Part shown: positions 32,148 to 43,250 of the stretch, in pieces
Position numbering within the stretch: position 1 is the first letter of the stretch
Layout of the letters: each line of letters begins with the position of its first letter
Assembly (NCBI GenBank): GCA_036873135.1
Contig: JAPTYO010000015.1
Location: 4,920,839-4,984,838 of the forward strand
Reading direction: 5' to 3'
Length of the DNA stretch: 64,000 bases
From: Clarkia xantiana subsp. parviflora
Taxonomy: Eukaryota > Streptophyta > Magnoliopsida > Myrtales > Onagraceae
Translations under genes and position numbers: made by a program
The notes under the pieces: model-generated
Database searches by the model: none
What the model was told of the DNA's origin: nothing
The model's input: the letters and a program-made list of their open reading frames with translations, nothing else

Positions 32148-32640
32148 ACAATTGAGGGTTCGGGCTCTTTATATTTGCTTATTTGCCATGTTTTAGTTTT
32201 TTATATGTATATTTGACTTCGTTATTTTAACTTGGTTATTTTTGTGTGATTTCAGGTGTGGAGTTAATTTTTTTTTTTATGACTGACTATTTTTCTTTGT
32301 TTTATATGTATTACTTAAATTCGCACACACTCACTTTAGTGTAATGTCCAAAACACCTAAAACCCAGGGCGACTAGGAACCCCGGAGAGTTAGTAAGGGT
32401 ACGACCGCGCGGCCGAGCCGCCGGAACGACTCAGAACAACTCCACTCGCTTGTGAAGGTCCTGTGATCCCTATGATGGGGTGAGGAAACCACCTTGTCGG
32501 GAACCTATCAGTGGAACCTACCCTGTAGAGCAATGCCACACATTTTTTGTTACCCCCTTTACATGTCGTGTTTATCCGTGTTTTTGTTGTAAGTTATCTG
32601 ATAACTGTAAATTTTTATTTCTAACTGCGTAACTTTTATT
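32148..32640 (+). other. LARD leader with a GC-rich patch
   Basis: A GC-richer patch at 32340-32560 (around CCCGGAGAGTTAGTAAGGGT) stands out from AT-rich flanks. No open frame is supported. Such patches often form packaging or structural leaders, but nothing here proves that. Confidence 0.4.
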
Positions 32641-34450
32641 TATAAGCATGCATCCCATCGCATTTAAAACAAACAAGAAAAAAAATCATATTTGCAGCAT
32701 GTCTCGTACGTTCCTTATGCACAGTTTTCATAAACCTGTTGCCTGAATTTTTATTAAAAAAAAAAAACATTTTCATGAAAAATTTGACTCCCTTTTAGCT
32801 CTTAGAGTTTCTAATTTTAAAATGCATTCTGTATACGTTATTTCCAGAAAAAACCAAATTTTTTTTAGCTAAGTAGTTAATCCCTTAGTTGTAGATTATT
32901 TCTAAACATGTGTTTCAGATGCATTATTAAAAAAAAAAAAAACCTTACCTAAATTTTTATTCTAAATATGCGTCTCATGCGCATTATTTTAAAAAATCTC
33001 AGGTAAGTTGTAATTTTTGTTAGTGAGTTACGTATGCATTACTTAAAAAAAAAACATTTCAGAAAAATTAATTTTTTTAGCTATTAGAGCTTCCTTTCGA
33101 ACATGCATTTCATATGCATTTTTTTTTTTTAAAAACCTCTTACCTGAATTTTTATTTTTAAACATGTGTTTTGTACGCATTATTTTTGAAAAAAAACTTT
33201 TCAGGTAAGTTGTAATTTAGGTTAGTGTATTGTATATGCAATACTTAAAAAAAAAAACAAAAAAACAAAAACAAAATTTTTTTAGGAAAATTTGTAATTC
33301 CGCTTTAACTGTTAGAGTTTCCAATTTCGAACGTGCATTCCATATGCATCATTTTTTAAAAAAACTTTAACTAAATTCTTTTATTTTAATAATGCATCCA
33401 ATATGCATTAATTTAAAAAAACTTTTTAGATAAGCCGTAAGCTCTCTTAGTTTTAGGGCTCTTTGTTTAAAAAACATTTTATCTGAATTTTTAATAAAAA
33501 AAACGTGCATATTATATGCATTATTTTCGTGAAAAACTTTCAGGTAAATTGTAATTTTTCTCAGTGTTAGAACTTTTATTTTTAAGTTTGCATCTTGTAT
33601 TTATTTTTGTGCATCTCATATGCATCATTTAAAAAAAAAAAAACTTTTTCGCCTGATTCTTAATTTTGAGCAACCAAGATGCATTTTTTTTTCCTCATAA
33701 AAAAAAACAAAAAAACTTTTCAGATAACTTGTAAATTATCTTGACTGTAGAACTTTCATCTCAAGTATGCATCTCATGTGCATCGCATGTGCATTGTTCT
33801 AGGAAAAATAATATGTTGATAGATTGTACACATTCTTAGTCGTAGAACTTTTAGTTTCAAACATGTACTCTATGTGTTGTTGTCAAAATTACTTACCATA
33901 ATGTTTTATTTCAAGCATGTGTTTCATACGCATTATTTTTTGAAAAAAACTTTTCATGTAAGTTGTAAAATTCTGTTAGTGCATTCAATGTGCATCATTT
34001 TTTTTAATATATTTTTTAAAAAATTTTTAGGAAAATTTGTAGTTCCTTTTTGGTTCTTAGAGTTTTTTAAATTCAAACATGAATTGCATATGCATCATTT
34101 TCAAAAAACCTTTTTACCTGATTTTTTTTAAGCATGCATTCAATATGCATTATTTTTCATAAAAAAACATTTCAGGTAAATTGTGAGTTTTTTAGCTATA
34201 GAGCTTTCAAATTCACGCACGCACCTCAATTGCATTATTTTTTTAAAAAAATCCACTTGAAATTTTCTTTTCAAAATATGCATTTCATATGCATTATTCA
34301 AGTAAACTGTTGTAAGTTGTGAATTTCTTAGAATAGAATTTTAACTTTCAAAAATGCATTTCATATGCATCATTCAGGTAATATGTTGTAAGTTGTAATT
34401 TTCTTAACAGTAGAATTTTAACTTTCGAGCATGCATTAGCATTTAAAAAA
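32640..34450 (+). repeat. Diverged tandem region with paired ATGCAT near-palindromes
   Basis: More than 20 copies of a motif close to ATGCATTTCATATGCAT occur roughly every 55-120 bp. They are separated by poly-A and the text CTTTTCAGGTAAGTTGTAATTT. Variants such as ATGCGTCTCATGCGCAT and ATGTGTTTCATACGCAT keep the two arms able to pair, with wobble. No coding sequence is seen. Confidence 0.7.
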
Positions 34451-36300
34451 AAAAAAAAAAAAAACTCAAAGTGTCATTCGTTCTTATCCAATGAGTATTG
34501 CACTTTTTTGGCAAGATCGTCATTTCAACGTTCGCATGAGTGAGCATTTAAAAAATAGGAGTTTTGATTCTTTTTTGAAAAAATAGTTCAACTATGCAGT
34601 TGAGTGCTAGTATTCGAGTTTAAATAAAGGACGATAAAACATTTTTGAAAAAAACTTTGTTTTGAGCATTTGTCCTACATTCGAGCCAGATAATGCACTC
34701 GGCAAACTCAGTAAACTCCATGATGGTGCAAAACACATTTGATCATAAATTTTGATTCTTTTTCAAAAAAAAAAAAAAGTAATCAAAATTATGAAATGAA
34801 TGACATTAGAGTTTTCAAAAAAATCATGCATGATTTCTCATATTCTCTACACTGATTTTTCATTCACTCTTTTCAGGTACCCTTGGTTAAGGTATCATGT
34901 ACACATAAGTTATGCCGGCTAAATGGGGCAACAAAAAAAGAACATACAGTCATCCAGTTGCACAACGAACGAATTGCACACTCGAGATATCTAACGCTGA
35001 GGTGCGTTAAATTGTACTTAATTTTTTCCTTGAGATTTGAGTGTCCCTACTCTTTTGCAGGTCGGATGACCACTTCAACCAATGCCGCAACCGTATGAAA
35101 CGTGAGCGCTTCAAAGAGTTTCTATGAAAAAATTTCACCCATCGTGTGTGAAATTCATACGCTTTCCAAGACGAGGTATACAACCGTTATGTGGCCGGGT
35201 TTAAACCATTAAGGGTAACCATGGGACATCTCCCTTTGACATTGGACATGTCAGGAGATGAGAAAATTTCAAGAAATCATCGAGAATCCCGTGAAGATTC
35301 AATGTGCCAATCAATGTAGGTTGACTCGATCAACCGAATCCTTTTCCGAAAAAAGTTCTGAATTTTTCAGTCTGCCACTAGGGGCATGTACTTTTCAGCA
35401 GGTGTACATACGCAAGTTGTGGAGCAAGAGAATCAGGACATGCAGCAGGTCCAGTCGCATAGCGAGCACATTGCACACTGAAAAATCCAACTCCCAGGTA
35501 AGAGAAGTTGTGATCATTTTATCCCCGAAATTTGAGTTTTTTCTTACTCATTGTGCAGCTTGGATAATCATCCAAATCAAAACTCCTGAAGAGCACATCT
35601 CATGTACGACCCTTCGCTCGCCGACCATTCTTATGCCAGTCATCCCAGATACCTCGGACGATATCTATGCCTAAGTTTACCATTTGCGGACTACTGTGCC
35701 AAACTCAACACCATCCGTGTGTGTTCATTAATCAGGCCATTCGTCCAGCATGCGACGAGCCTAACTCGACAGATGTAGCCGTGGGGCATTCCTGTTAAAA
35801 TCAAGCATGGTTGAAGATAGAAAACATCCAGAGATCTTATTAAAAAAAGATCGAGATTCCATGAAGATCGACCGTGCTAATGAAAGAGCATTTGAGAGGA
35901 AGAAAAAGAAGAAATTATTGTCGGTGTCGTCCACCCATTGAAAGGATTCTCCATTCAAGACATCGACATAATCAACTTATTTAACAAGTCTTCCTCCGGA
36001 GAAGTTTTGAGAAATTAAAATGTTAAATCTGCTATCAGGGGCATGTAACATAGTTGTTATTGATTAGTTTCTGTAGATTTTCATTCCATTGAAAAAAGAA
36101 AAAAAAGAGAAAAAAAAATTCCCGCTAGGTTGAAAACCTAGGCAAAAGTCAGGGAGAGGGGCATGATTGAAAACCCGCAGGGGCAATCATGGCGAAAGGT
36201 GAGATGAAAAAGCAAAAGAACAAAAAAAAGAAGAGAAAAAAAAAGAGTAAAAAAAGAGAAAAATGAAAAAAAAAAAGAAGAGCAAAAAAAAAAAAAAAAA
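34451..36300 (+). other. LARD interior, non-coding, with a diverged internal duplication
   Basis: There is no gag-pol motif. Two segments (about 34910-35095 and 35400-35590) look like diverged copies. Each has a short Gln/Glu/His-rich frame ending near ATTGCACAC, then a T-rich stretch ending in TTTTGCAG or TTGTGCAG. The second also has CCCAG|GTAAGAG before it, so an old exon-intron pair may be duplicated. The frames are too short and broken to call genes. The end (36050-36300) is A-rich. Confidence 0.45.
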
Positions 36301-36309
36301 CTCAGTTTT

Positions 36310-38029
36310 CTTTAGGGTCACAGCCGCCCTTTAATCGGCTACAGGAAAATGGAGAGAGTGTTTGTGCTAATATTATGAGAGCAGTGAAGAAATAAAAGGG
36401 TCACAGTTGTCCCTAAATCAACTACGAATAAAAAAGGCCACAGTCACCCTTCAAGTGACTACATATAAAGAATATTCCCATGAATCTTGTGAGGCTGGGA
36501 AATCAATTTAAAGGGCCACAGCCACCCTTAAAACGGCTACAAAGAGCTCCTGCAACATCAAAAGCGGGATGAAAAGGGCCACAGTCACCCTTCAAATGAC
36601 TACATATAAAGAGCGAACCCCACGAACCCTGAAAGGGCGGGAGAATTTTTGAAAGGGCCACAACCACCCTTCAAATGGTTACAGATAAGGAGCGATCCGG
36701 CAACATCAAAAGCGGAGAATAAGTGAAAGGGCCACAACCACCCTCCAAACGGCTAAAGATAAAAGAGTAACCCCGCGAATCTTGTGAGGGCGGGAAAATA
36801 AAGGGCCACAGTCGTCCCTAAAACGACTACAAAATAAAGGGCCTCAGCCACCCTCCAAACGGCTACAGATAAAAGAGTGACCCGCGAATCCTGTGAGGGC
36901 GGGAAAATAAAAGGGCCACAGTCGTCCCTAAAACGACTACAAAATAAAGGGCCACAGCCACCCTCCAAATAGCTACAGATAAATGAGTGACACCGCGAAT
37001 CTTGTAAGGGCGAAAAAAAAATAGGGCCACAGTCGTCCCTAAAACGGCTACAAATCAAAAGCACTCTCGCAACATTGAAGGCGGGAATTAAGTGAAAGGG
37101 CCACAGCCACCCTTAAAACGGCTACAAAGAGCTCCTGCAACATCAAAAGCGGGATGAAAAGGGCCACAGTCACCCTTCAAATGACTACATATAAAGAGCG
37201 ATCCCCACGAACCCTGAGAGGGCGGGAGAATTTTTGAAAGGGCCACAACCACCCTTCAAATGGTTACAGATAAGGAGCGATCCGGCAACATCAAAAGCGG
37301 AGAATAAGTGAAAGGGCCACAACCACCCTCCAAACGGCTAAAGATAAAAGAGTAACCCCGCGAATCTTGTGAGGGCGGGAAAATAAAGGGCCACAGTCGT
37401 CCCTAAAACGACTACAAAATAAAGGGCCTCAGCCACCCTCCAAACGGCTACAGATAAAAGAGTGACCCGCGAATCCTGTGAGGGCGGGAAAATAAAAGGG
37501 CCACAGTCGTCCCTAAAACGACTACAAAATAAAGGGCCACAGCCACCCTCCAAATAGCTACAGATAAATGAGTGACACCGCGAATCTTGTAAGGGCGAAA
37601 AAAAAATAGGGCCACAGTCGTCCCTAAAACGGCTACAAATCAAAAGCACTCTCGCAACATTGAAGGCGGGAATTAAGTGAAAGGGCCACAGCCACCCTTA
37701 AAATGGCTACCTACAAAGAGTGTTCCTCGAATCCCGAGAAGATGGGAGATTGTTGAAAGGGCCATAGCCACCCTCAAAATGGCTACATATAAAGAGTATT
37801 CTCGTGAATTGTGTGAGGCCGGGAAAATCATTTGAAAGGGCCACAGCCACCCTTAAAACGGCTACAAATCGAAAGAGCACTCCCGGAACATCGACAAAGG
37901 AAATAAATGAAAGGGCCACAGCCACCCTCCAAATGGCTACAAATCAAAAGAGCTGTCGCGACATTGAAGACGGTGAGGAAAGGGTCACAGCCACCCTCCA
38001 AATGGCTACAAATACTCTCGCATCGAGAC
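36310..38029 (+). repeat. Array of ~20 small hairpins with covarying stems
   Basis: The core unit is GGGCCACAG followed by a 5-6 bp stem, a 9-nt CCCT-containing loop and the complementary arm, then ACAAA. Stems observed: AGCCG/CGGCT (36322), AGTTG/CAACT (36405), AGTCAC/GTGACT (36442), AGTCA/TGACT (36583), AACCA/TGGTT (36662), AGTCGT/ACGACT (36810, 36920), AGCCA/TGGCT (37691, 37767, 37930, 37990). Some units have one mismatch (36520, 36846) or a G-U pair. Units are about 40-75 bp apart. One more copy lies after the MITE at 38660. The frames across the array are repeat artefacts. Confidence 0.85.
36510..37679 (+). repeat. 585-bp tandem duplication within the hairpin array
   Basis: Segments 36510-37094 and 37095-37679 are nearly identical; I see only about two or three differences (for example GAGCGAACCCC versus GAGCGATCCCC). 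The high identity marks a recent duplication compared with the diverged ~40-bp units inside it. Confidence 0.9.
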
Positions 38030-38644
38030 TAGGGATGGCAACGGGGCGGGTCGGGGCAGGTTTTCGCAGCCCCGGACCCGCCCCGCAGGTCAGCCTGGCT
38101 GACCCGGACCCGGGTAAGTGTACCTCCCGGGTCGGGTCGGGTCATAAATCCCGCGGGGCCCCGACCCGACCCGACGTGAACAATTTTTTTTTTTTTTTTT
38201 TTTCACTTCTCAATATTAAATACAATTTTTTTTGCCAAAATATTACATTATATGTAAATTCAAACCATAAATCTAACATCAATCAAATACAAACACATCA
38301 AATTTATCACCAAATACAAATTCAAATCCGAATACCAAATCAAAATTAACAAATCCTAATAATCTAAATATACATCTATTTATAATTTGGTCCATATTAT
38401 TTATATAGGTACTATATTAACCATATTGTTTAGTAAATGTTACATTATATTAACATTAAAATAAAAAAAAAGTAAAAAATATATACATAGACATTTCGGG
38501 GCGGGTCAACGGGGCCCCGTGTCCCTAGACCCGGACCCGACCCGACCCGAGTCCGACCCGCCCCGAACCCGACCCGTGACCCGCGGGTCGGCGGGTCCTC
38601 GGGTCAAAACCGGGTCGGGGCCCCGAGACCCGTTGCCATCCCTA
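38030..38644. mobile_element. hAT-type MITE (615 bp)
   Basis: Terminal inverted repeats TAGGGATGGCAACGGG...CCCGTTGCCATCCCTA are flanked by the 8-bp duplication ATCGAGAC (38022-38029 and 38645-38652). Both arms carry many CGGGTC/GACCCG subterminal repeats, and the centre (38190-38500) is AT-rich and non-coding. The TAGGGATG terminus and 8-bp duplication identify a non-autonomous hAT element. It is inserted in the LARD hairpin array. Confidence 0.93.
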
Positions 38645-38652
38645 ATCGAGAC

Positions 38653-39028
38653 GTGAAATAAAGTACGGGTCACAGCCATCGTTAATCGGCTACCAAAAAA
38701 TAAAAAAAAGAGTGCTTCCATTAGGTTGAAAACCCGAAAAGGCAGCCTAGGCAAAATTAGGAAATGGGGGGCATGATAGCAAATTCAGAAATTGCAATCA
38801 TGGAAAAAGGAGAGAAAATAAAATCCCGATGGAATAAAGACCCCAAGGGGCAATCCATGCAAAAATCAGGAAAATCGAGGGACACGGTCTAAAATTTTGA
38901 CCGTGGCAAAAGGAGAGAATATGAGAGATTAAAAAAGAAAAATGAAAGAAAAAGATCCCGTTAAGTTGTCGCGTCATGCGCAGATTAGGCAAAAATTAGG
39001 GACATACATTCAAGTCATCAAGCCACTC
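38653..39028 (+). other. LARD interior after the MITE
   Basis: It begins with one more hairpin unit and then an A/G-rich stretch with repeated text of the form GGGGCATGATNGNAAA...GCAATCATGG, also seen at 36155-36195. No gene is supported. Confidence 0.5.
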
Positions 39029-39225
39029 GAGGCCCTTATCCAACAGACGCCACTAGAGGCATTTCTCCGACATATGCCACTAGAGGCTCTTCTCCGACGG
39101 ACGCCACTAGAGGCTCTTCTCCGACGGACGCCACTAGAGGCTCTTCTCCAAACAGACGCCACTAGAGGCATTTCTCCGACATATGCCACTAGAGGCTCTT
39201 CTCCATAAGACGTCACTAGAGGCAT
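39029..39225 (+). repeat. 27-bp minisatellite, type 1 (LARD)
   Basis: About seven copies of AGAGGCTCTTCTCCGACGGA plus CGCCACT. The period of 27 keeps a frame open, giving Leu-Glu-Ala-Leu-Leu-Arg repeats, but there is no sign of a real protein. Confidence 0.85.
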
Positions 39226-39237
39226 TTCTCATACATA

Positions 39238-39760
39238 TGAGGCTTTACTTTTCCGCACGCCACTGGAGGCTTTACTTTTCCGCACGCCACTGGAGGCTTT
39301 ACTTTTCCGCACGCCATTGGAGGCTTTACTTTTCCGCACGCCACTAGAGGCTTTACTTTTCCGCACGCCACTGGAGGCTTTACTTTTCCGCACGCCACTG
39401 GAGGCTTTACTTTTCCGCACGCCACTGGAGGCTTTACTTTTCCGCACGCCACTGGAGGCTTTACTTTTCCGCACGCCACTGGAGGCTTTACTTTTCCGCA
39501 CGCCACAGGAGGCTTTACTTTTCCGCACGCCACAGGAGGCTTTACTTTTTCGCACGCCACTGGAGGCTTTACTTTTCCGCACGCCACTGGTGGCTTTACT
39601 TTTCCGCACGCCACTGGAGGCTTTACTTTTCCGCACGCCACTGGAGGCTTTACTTTCCCGCACGCCACTGGAGGCTTTACTTTTCTGCACGCCACTGGAG
39701 GCTTTACTATTCCGCACCGCCACTGGAGGCTTCACTTTCTGCATCGCTAATGGAGGCACC
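39238..39760 (+). repeat. 27-bp minisatellite, type 2 (LARD)
   Basis: About 19 nearly identical copies of GGAGGCTTTACTTTTCCGCA plus CGCCACT. It is related to type 1 through the shared AGGC...CGCCACT core. All three frames on both strands are open because 27 is a multiple of three and the unit contains no stop. Confidence 0.95.
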
Positions 39761-39925
39761 GCCAACAGGCGTCCCGCCGACAGAGGTTATCTTTCTGCAC
39801 CAATAAGCATATGAGCCACCTTGAAGACTTTGAAGAATTGGAAGAGAATATGCTTTCTGGTCAAAATCAGTGTTTCCTCGTCTTTGGACAAACCCCTTCG
39901 AACACATTCTACGGGAGTTCGTCCA

Positions 39926-39938
39926 AAGAGGGGAAAAC
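39926..39938 (+). other. Polypurine tract, LARD
   Basis: AAGAGGGGAAAAC lies directly before the 3' LTR, which fixes the element's orientation as plus. Confidence 0.75.
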
Positions 39939-41344
39939 TGTAAACACTCGATTTTGACCCGGACGTAACGACGTTACACATGATACGTCAAATTCTGGAC
40001 GCGTCAAGCCACAAAGTCTCCAAAAATGCTCAAGGGCACATTAGGGAAATTATTATAAAATATATTTTAAATTATTTAGAATTTATTTAATATTTTCAGA
40101 ATTATTTAAAATATATATATAATAATTAGTTTTTTTAATTTAGAAAATTATCTGTAAGATATTTATCTCCAGATATTATTTTTTATTCAAAAAAAAAATT
40201 ATCTGTAAAGATAAATATCCTTAGGAATATTCTCTAGAATAATTATCTGTTAGTATTTTTTATTTGAATTTTATCTGTAATCTAGACTAGGGTTTTAGTA
40301 TAAATAGGAGTCTAGTTTACATTGTAAAACACACAGAAAAACACCAAAAAGAAGTAGTAATACATTATTCCTCGGGTTCTGTGCGATTTTTGTCTTCTAG
40401 TGAATTAGTTTTTTTTTTCTTTTTTTTTTCTCTCTGTCTGTCGTCTTCTACCTGGTCCACCGGAGGTCACCGTCGCTGGCCTTCGCCTGTCGACTCCGCC
40501 CGGCCATGGCCACTGCGACAACCACCGGAGGACGCCCTGCTCGCCGGACCATCCCCTTTCCGCCGGTGGACCCGCTCAGCCACGCCGCTCAGCCACGCCG
40601 CCCTGCTCGTCTCAGGCCGCAGCTCATCCGCTTCTCCGATCAGCCATCCCGTCCGCCCCGAGTTCCATCGATTCGCCACCAGAGCCCGTCTGCTTGCCCA
40701 GCTACGCTGATTCCTGCTCTGCCTGCTCAGCACCACCATCACCCCGACCCGCCGTTGCAATCCTCGCCGGAATCTTCATCTTCCTCCCAGGTAAGCCGGC
40801 GTTTGTTTCCTTTTTTTTTTTTAAATATTATATTATTATATTACTATTTAGTTATTTATTTTTATTTTCTGTTAATGTATTATCATATTTTCTGTTAATG
40901 TATTTTTATTTTTAAATTTGATTTGATAAATAATGTATTTATGTTGAATATATTGGGTTATTTATGTATTTAAGCATATTAGCTAATTTTGGGGTTTTAG
41001 ATTTCATTTAAATTAGGAGATTATAATTATTGTTTTTAGAGTTAGGTTAATAAATGATAATATTGACATTGTTAATTTGAATAATATACATAAAAAAATA
41101 AAGTGGGAAAATAGTAAATTGAGTTTCGAAATGGCGCAATTAAAAAATTATATTTTTAATTCGTAATAGAACCCCCGAACTTGAATTTCTGATCGTAGAT
41201 CGATTTTATACCTAGGTGTTTAATTCTTTATTCGCTTAGGTACTTTAGGATTCTAGTTAGCCTAATAATTAACTACTGGCGACTCTTTTCAAAACTCCAC
41301 GTTTTCAAAACGTAATTCGCCATAGGTCAGATTTAGGTCCGACA
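39939..41344 (+). repeat. 3' LTR of the LARD (1406 bp)
   Basis: Nearly identical to 30717-32127, with TATA box at 40299-40307 and the same GC-rich block at 40440-40790. Followed by ATATA and the continuation of the copia B leader. Confidence 0.95.
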
Positions 41345-41349
41345 ATATA

Positions 41350-42662
41350 TATGTGTGTTGGCCGAAAATTTATATATGTGTATATATATTGTTGATTGAT
41401 TTATATCTTATAGATAGAATCTTGGCAATATATATATACAATATTGGAAAATATTTTACATAATTTATATATTTCTTGGTGGCTAAGTTTAGTTTTTAGT
41501 GGATTTTAAAATCCTACCTAGCCCACAAGAAATGTTTCGGCCAAACCCTATGGGTTTAATGGGCTGGTCCAATTTGCAAAACCGGAGTGGGTTTTCTTAA
41601 TCGGTTCGACCTAGTCGTGTCAGGTCGGACCGCGGTGACTAAGTGAATCTAACCGAACCGGTTTTGAGTGTTGAACTGAACTTAAATCCTATTTTATTGA
41701 GCCGATTCGGACCGAACCAGATTTTAAAATAAAACTGGCCCGAACCGAATTTATGGAAGTGAACCGAACCGGATTGAACAGAAATTGACTGAACCAAACC
41801 GGATTTTTCAAAATCAAATTCAAGTCGATCAGTAAAATGGGATTGTCAAATTTTAAAATCCATTGTTGTCGAACTTTAAAATAGTCTACACAGTGCTCGA
41901 AGGTTTTAAATTTTCATGTTTTAATTAAACATTAATGCCTAGTTTCGATTATGGGGATGGATCTCGGAAATGCATGACTTTGGGACTGGATTAATTAGAG
42001 GGCTGAATTGCAATTGTTTACTTTTCGTCACATATATTTATTAGAACTGTCGTCTTGACAAAGTCAAGCTAGCTGGAAATTGCATGTTGGGGCAGAGCCC
42101 TGGTTAAATATATGGTTTGCGCACTAGGATAGACATGTTATGATGGTTGATTGCCTAAGATTCATGTCTAGAAATTTTCATAATTGACCGTAAGCATGAA
42201 TTTCAACTCAACCCCTAATATTTTAAAATGTTTTAAAAACAAAAACCAGTCGCCAAATATGCATGTTTGATGTGGAAGTTTCATCTATGACACGTATGCT
42301 TGAATGTTGAGGATGTAGCCGCAATAGTTTACTTAGAAAGTAAAATTATGTATATGCTAGTATGAGTTCCTCGGAACATTAGATGCATGATGTGTGCTTT
42401 GGATGATGAATTTGGCCTGTTATGATGATTTTCTTGTGAAGTAGAATTCTATATGCATGCGTAAATTCATCGGAATATTTTTCAAAAAACAAAAAGGGCC
42501 TTGTTGAAGCCAAGATCGGGTATGATTATTTTGCAATTCCCGTTCCGGTAATTTGCGATCAAAACTATTTTAAAAGAATGATCTATTGGATCGAATGCGA
42601 CGATATTGGTGAACTCTTTCACAACCCCCTTCCTTTGGTTTACTGGCGGTCGATTGGTTTAG
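41350..42662 (+). other. Copia B leader, third part
   Basis: Non-coding. It matches 8200-9700 of copia E: (TA)-rich text, the ACCGAACCGG tract at 41560-41830 and the pre-gag GGTTTACTGGCGGTCG motif at 42637. Confidence 0.8.
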
Positions 42663-43250
42663 ATGTCTGAGGAATCATTATTTGTCGTATTCCATCTTAA
42701 TAGATATCCGATGTATGCAATTTTTCTCAAAATGTTATTGTCTCCCAGATTGTGCATGATTATCTATGTGTTAGTTTTCATGGCTGTGTCGGTACGCTTC
42801 TATGAACCTCGCATTCTGGATGGTATGAATTATGATGAATGGAAAGAAAGTGTTGAAAATATCCTTATTGTTGCGGACGTTGATGACCGAATCAATCCGA
42901 AAGCAAAAAGGATCGAGACGGACGAATATGGAAAACCATACATCTACAACATCAAGAATAGGTTGAGGAAAGATCGGACAGCACGAGAATTAATTTACTC
43001 GAAACTGTCAGTTGAAGTAGAGGAAGAGTTTATGGAGAACAACGCATTGCATCTTTGGTGTGCCATAGTTCTTCGCTACGGTGGAGGAAAGGCCGTTGGA
43101 GCAAAAGACCTCATGGTAGAATAGTACAGTATTCTATGCAATGATGGCGGTGTTATAACCGTTCATGATCATGCTGACGAAATAGACGTATAGACATGGG
43201 CTCGGAAATTCTTGGCTAACCCCAGCAACAAAAAGTCTAAACGATGATCC
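42663..43250 (+). pseudogene. gag: Copia B gag, shortened
   Basis: Ty1/copia Gag homologous to copia A. From the likely start at 42780 it reads SVRFYEPRILDGMNYDEWKE, RIETDEYGKPYIYN, ENNALHLWCAIVLRYGGGKA and stops at 43124 (TAG after LMVE, where copia A has MAEYYSIL). Beyond the stop, Gag-like text continues with a further stop and an internal deletion that removes the MKMFPLSWFADD region found in copia A, then resumes at ANPSNKKSKR near 43220. No zinc knuckle is seen. Only the N-terminal half of Gag could be made. Confidence 0.82.

Larger units (their letters stand above)
30717..41344 (+). mobile_element. Large coding-free LTR retrotransposon (LARD), Tat/Ogre-like
   Basis: LTRs of 1411 and 1406 bp (TGTAAACACTCGATTTTGACCC...AGGTCCGACA) flank a 7.8-kb interior, with target duplication ATATA (30712-30716 and 41345-41349). 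The primer site TGGCGACTCTGCTGGGGA and a polypurine tract are present, so the element can be replicated in trans. No gag or pol motif is found in any frame. The interior is built of repeats: an ATGCAT near-palindrome region, a covarying hairpin array and 27-bp minisatellites. A hAT MITE (38030-38644) is inserted inside. The primer site suggests derivation from a Tat/Ogre-type Ty3/gypsy element; that is inference. Confidence 0.92.

Noticed and set aside
36753..37649. Two identical 103-codon minus-strand frames
   Set aside because: They lie in the 585-bp duplicated hairpin array and have no codon signature; identity reflects the DNA duplication.
36310..38029. CRISPR-like array
   Set aside because: Units are contiguous without unique spacers and the DNA is clearly plant nuclear with LTR elements.
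39216..39814. Three long overlapping repeat frames on both strands (159-178 codons)
   Set aside because: All arise from the 27-bp array; opposite strands are open equally, which is not expected for a real gene.
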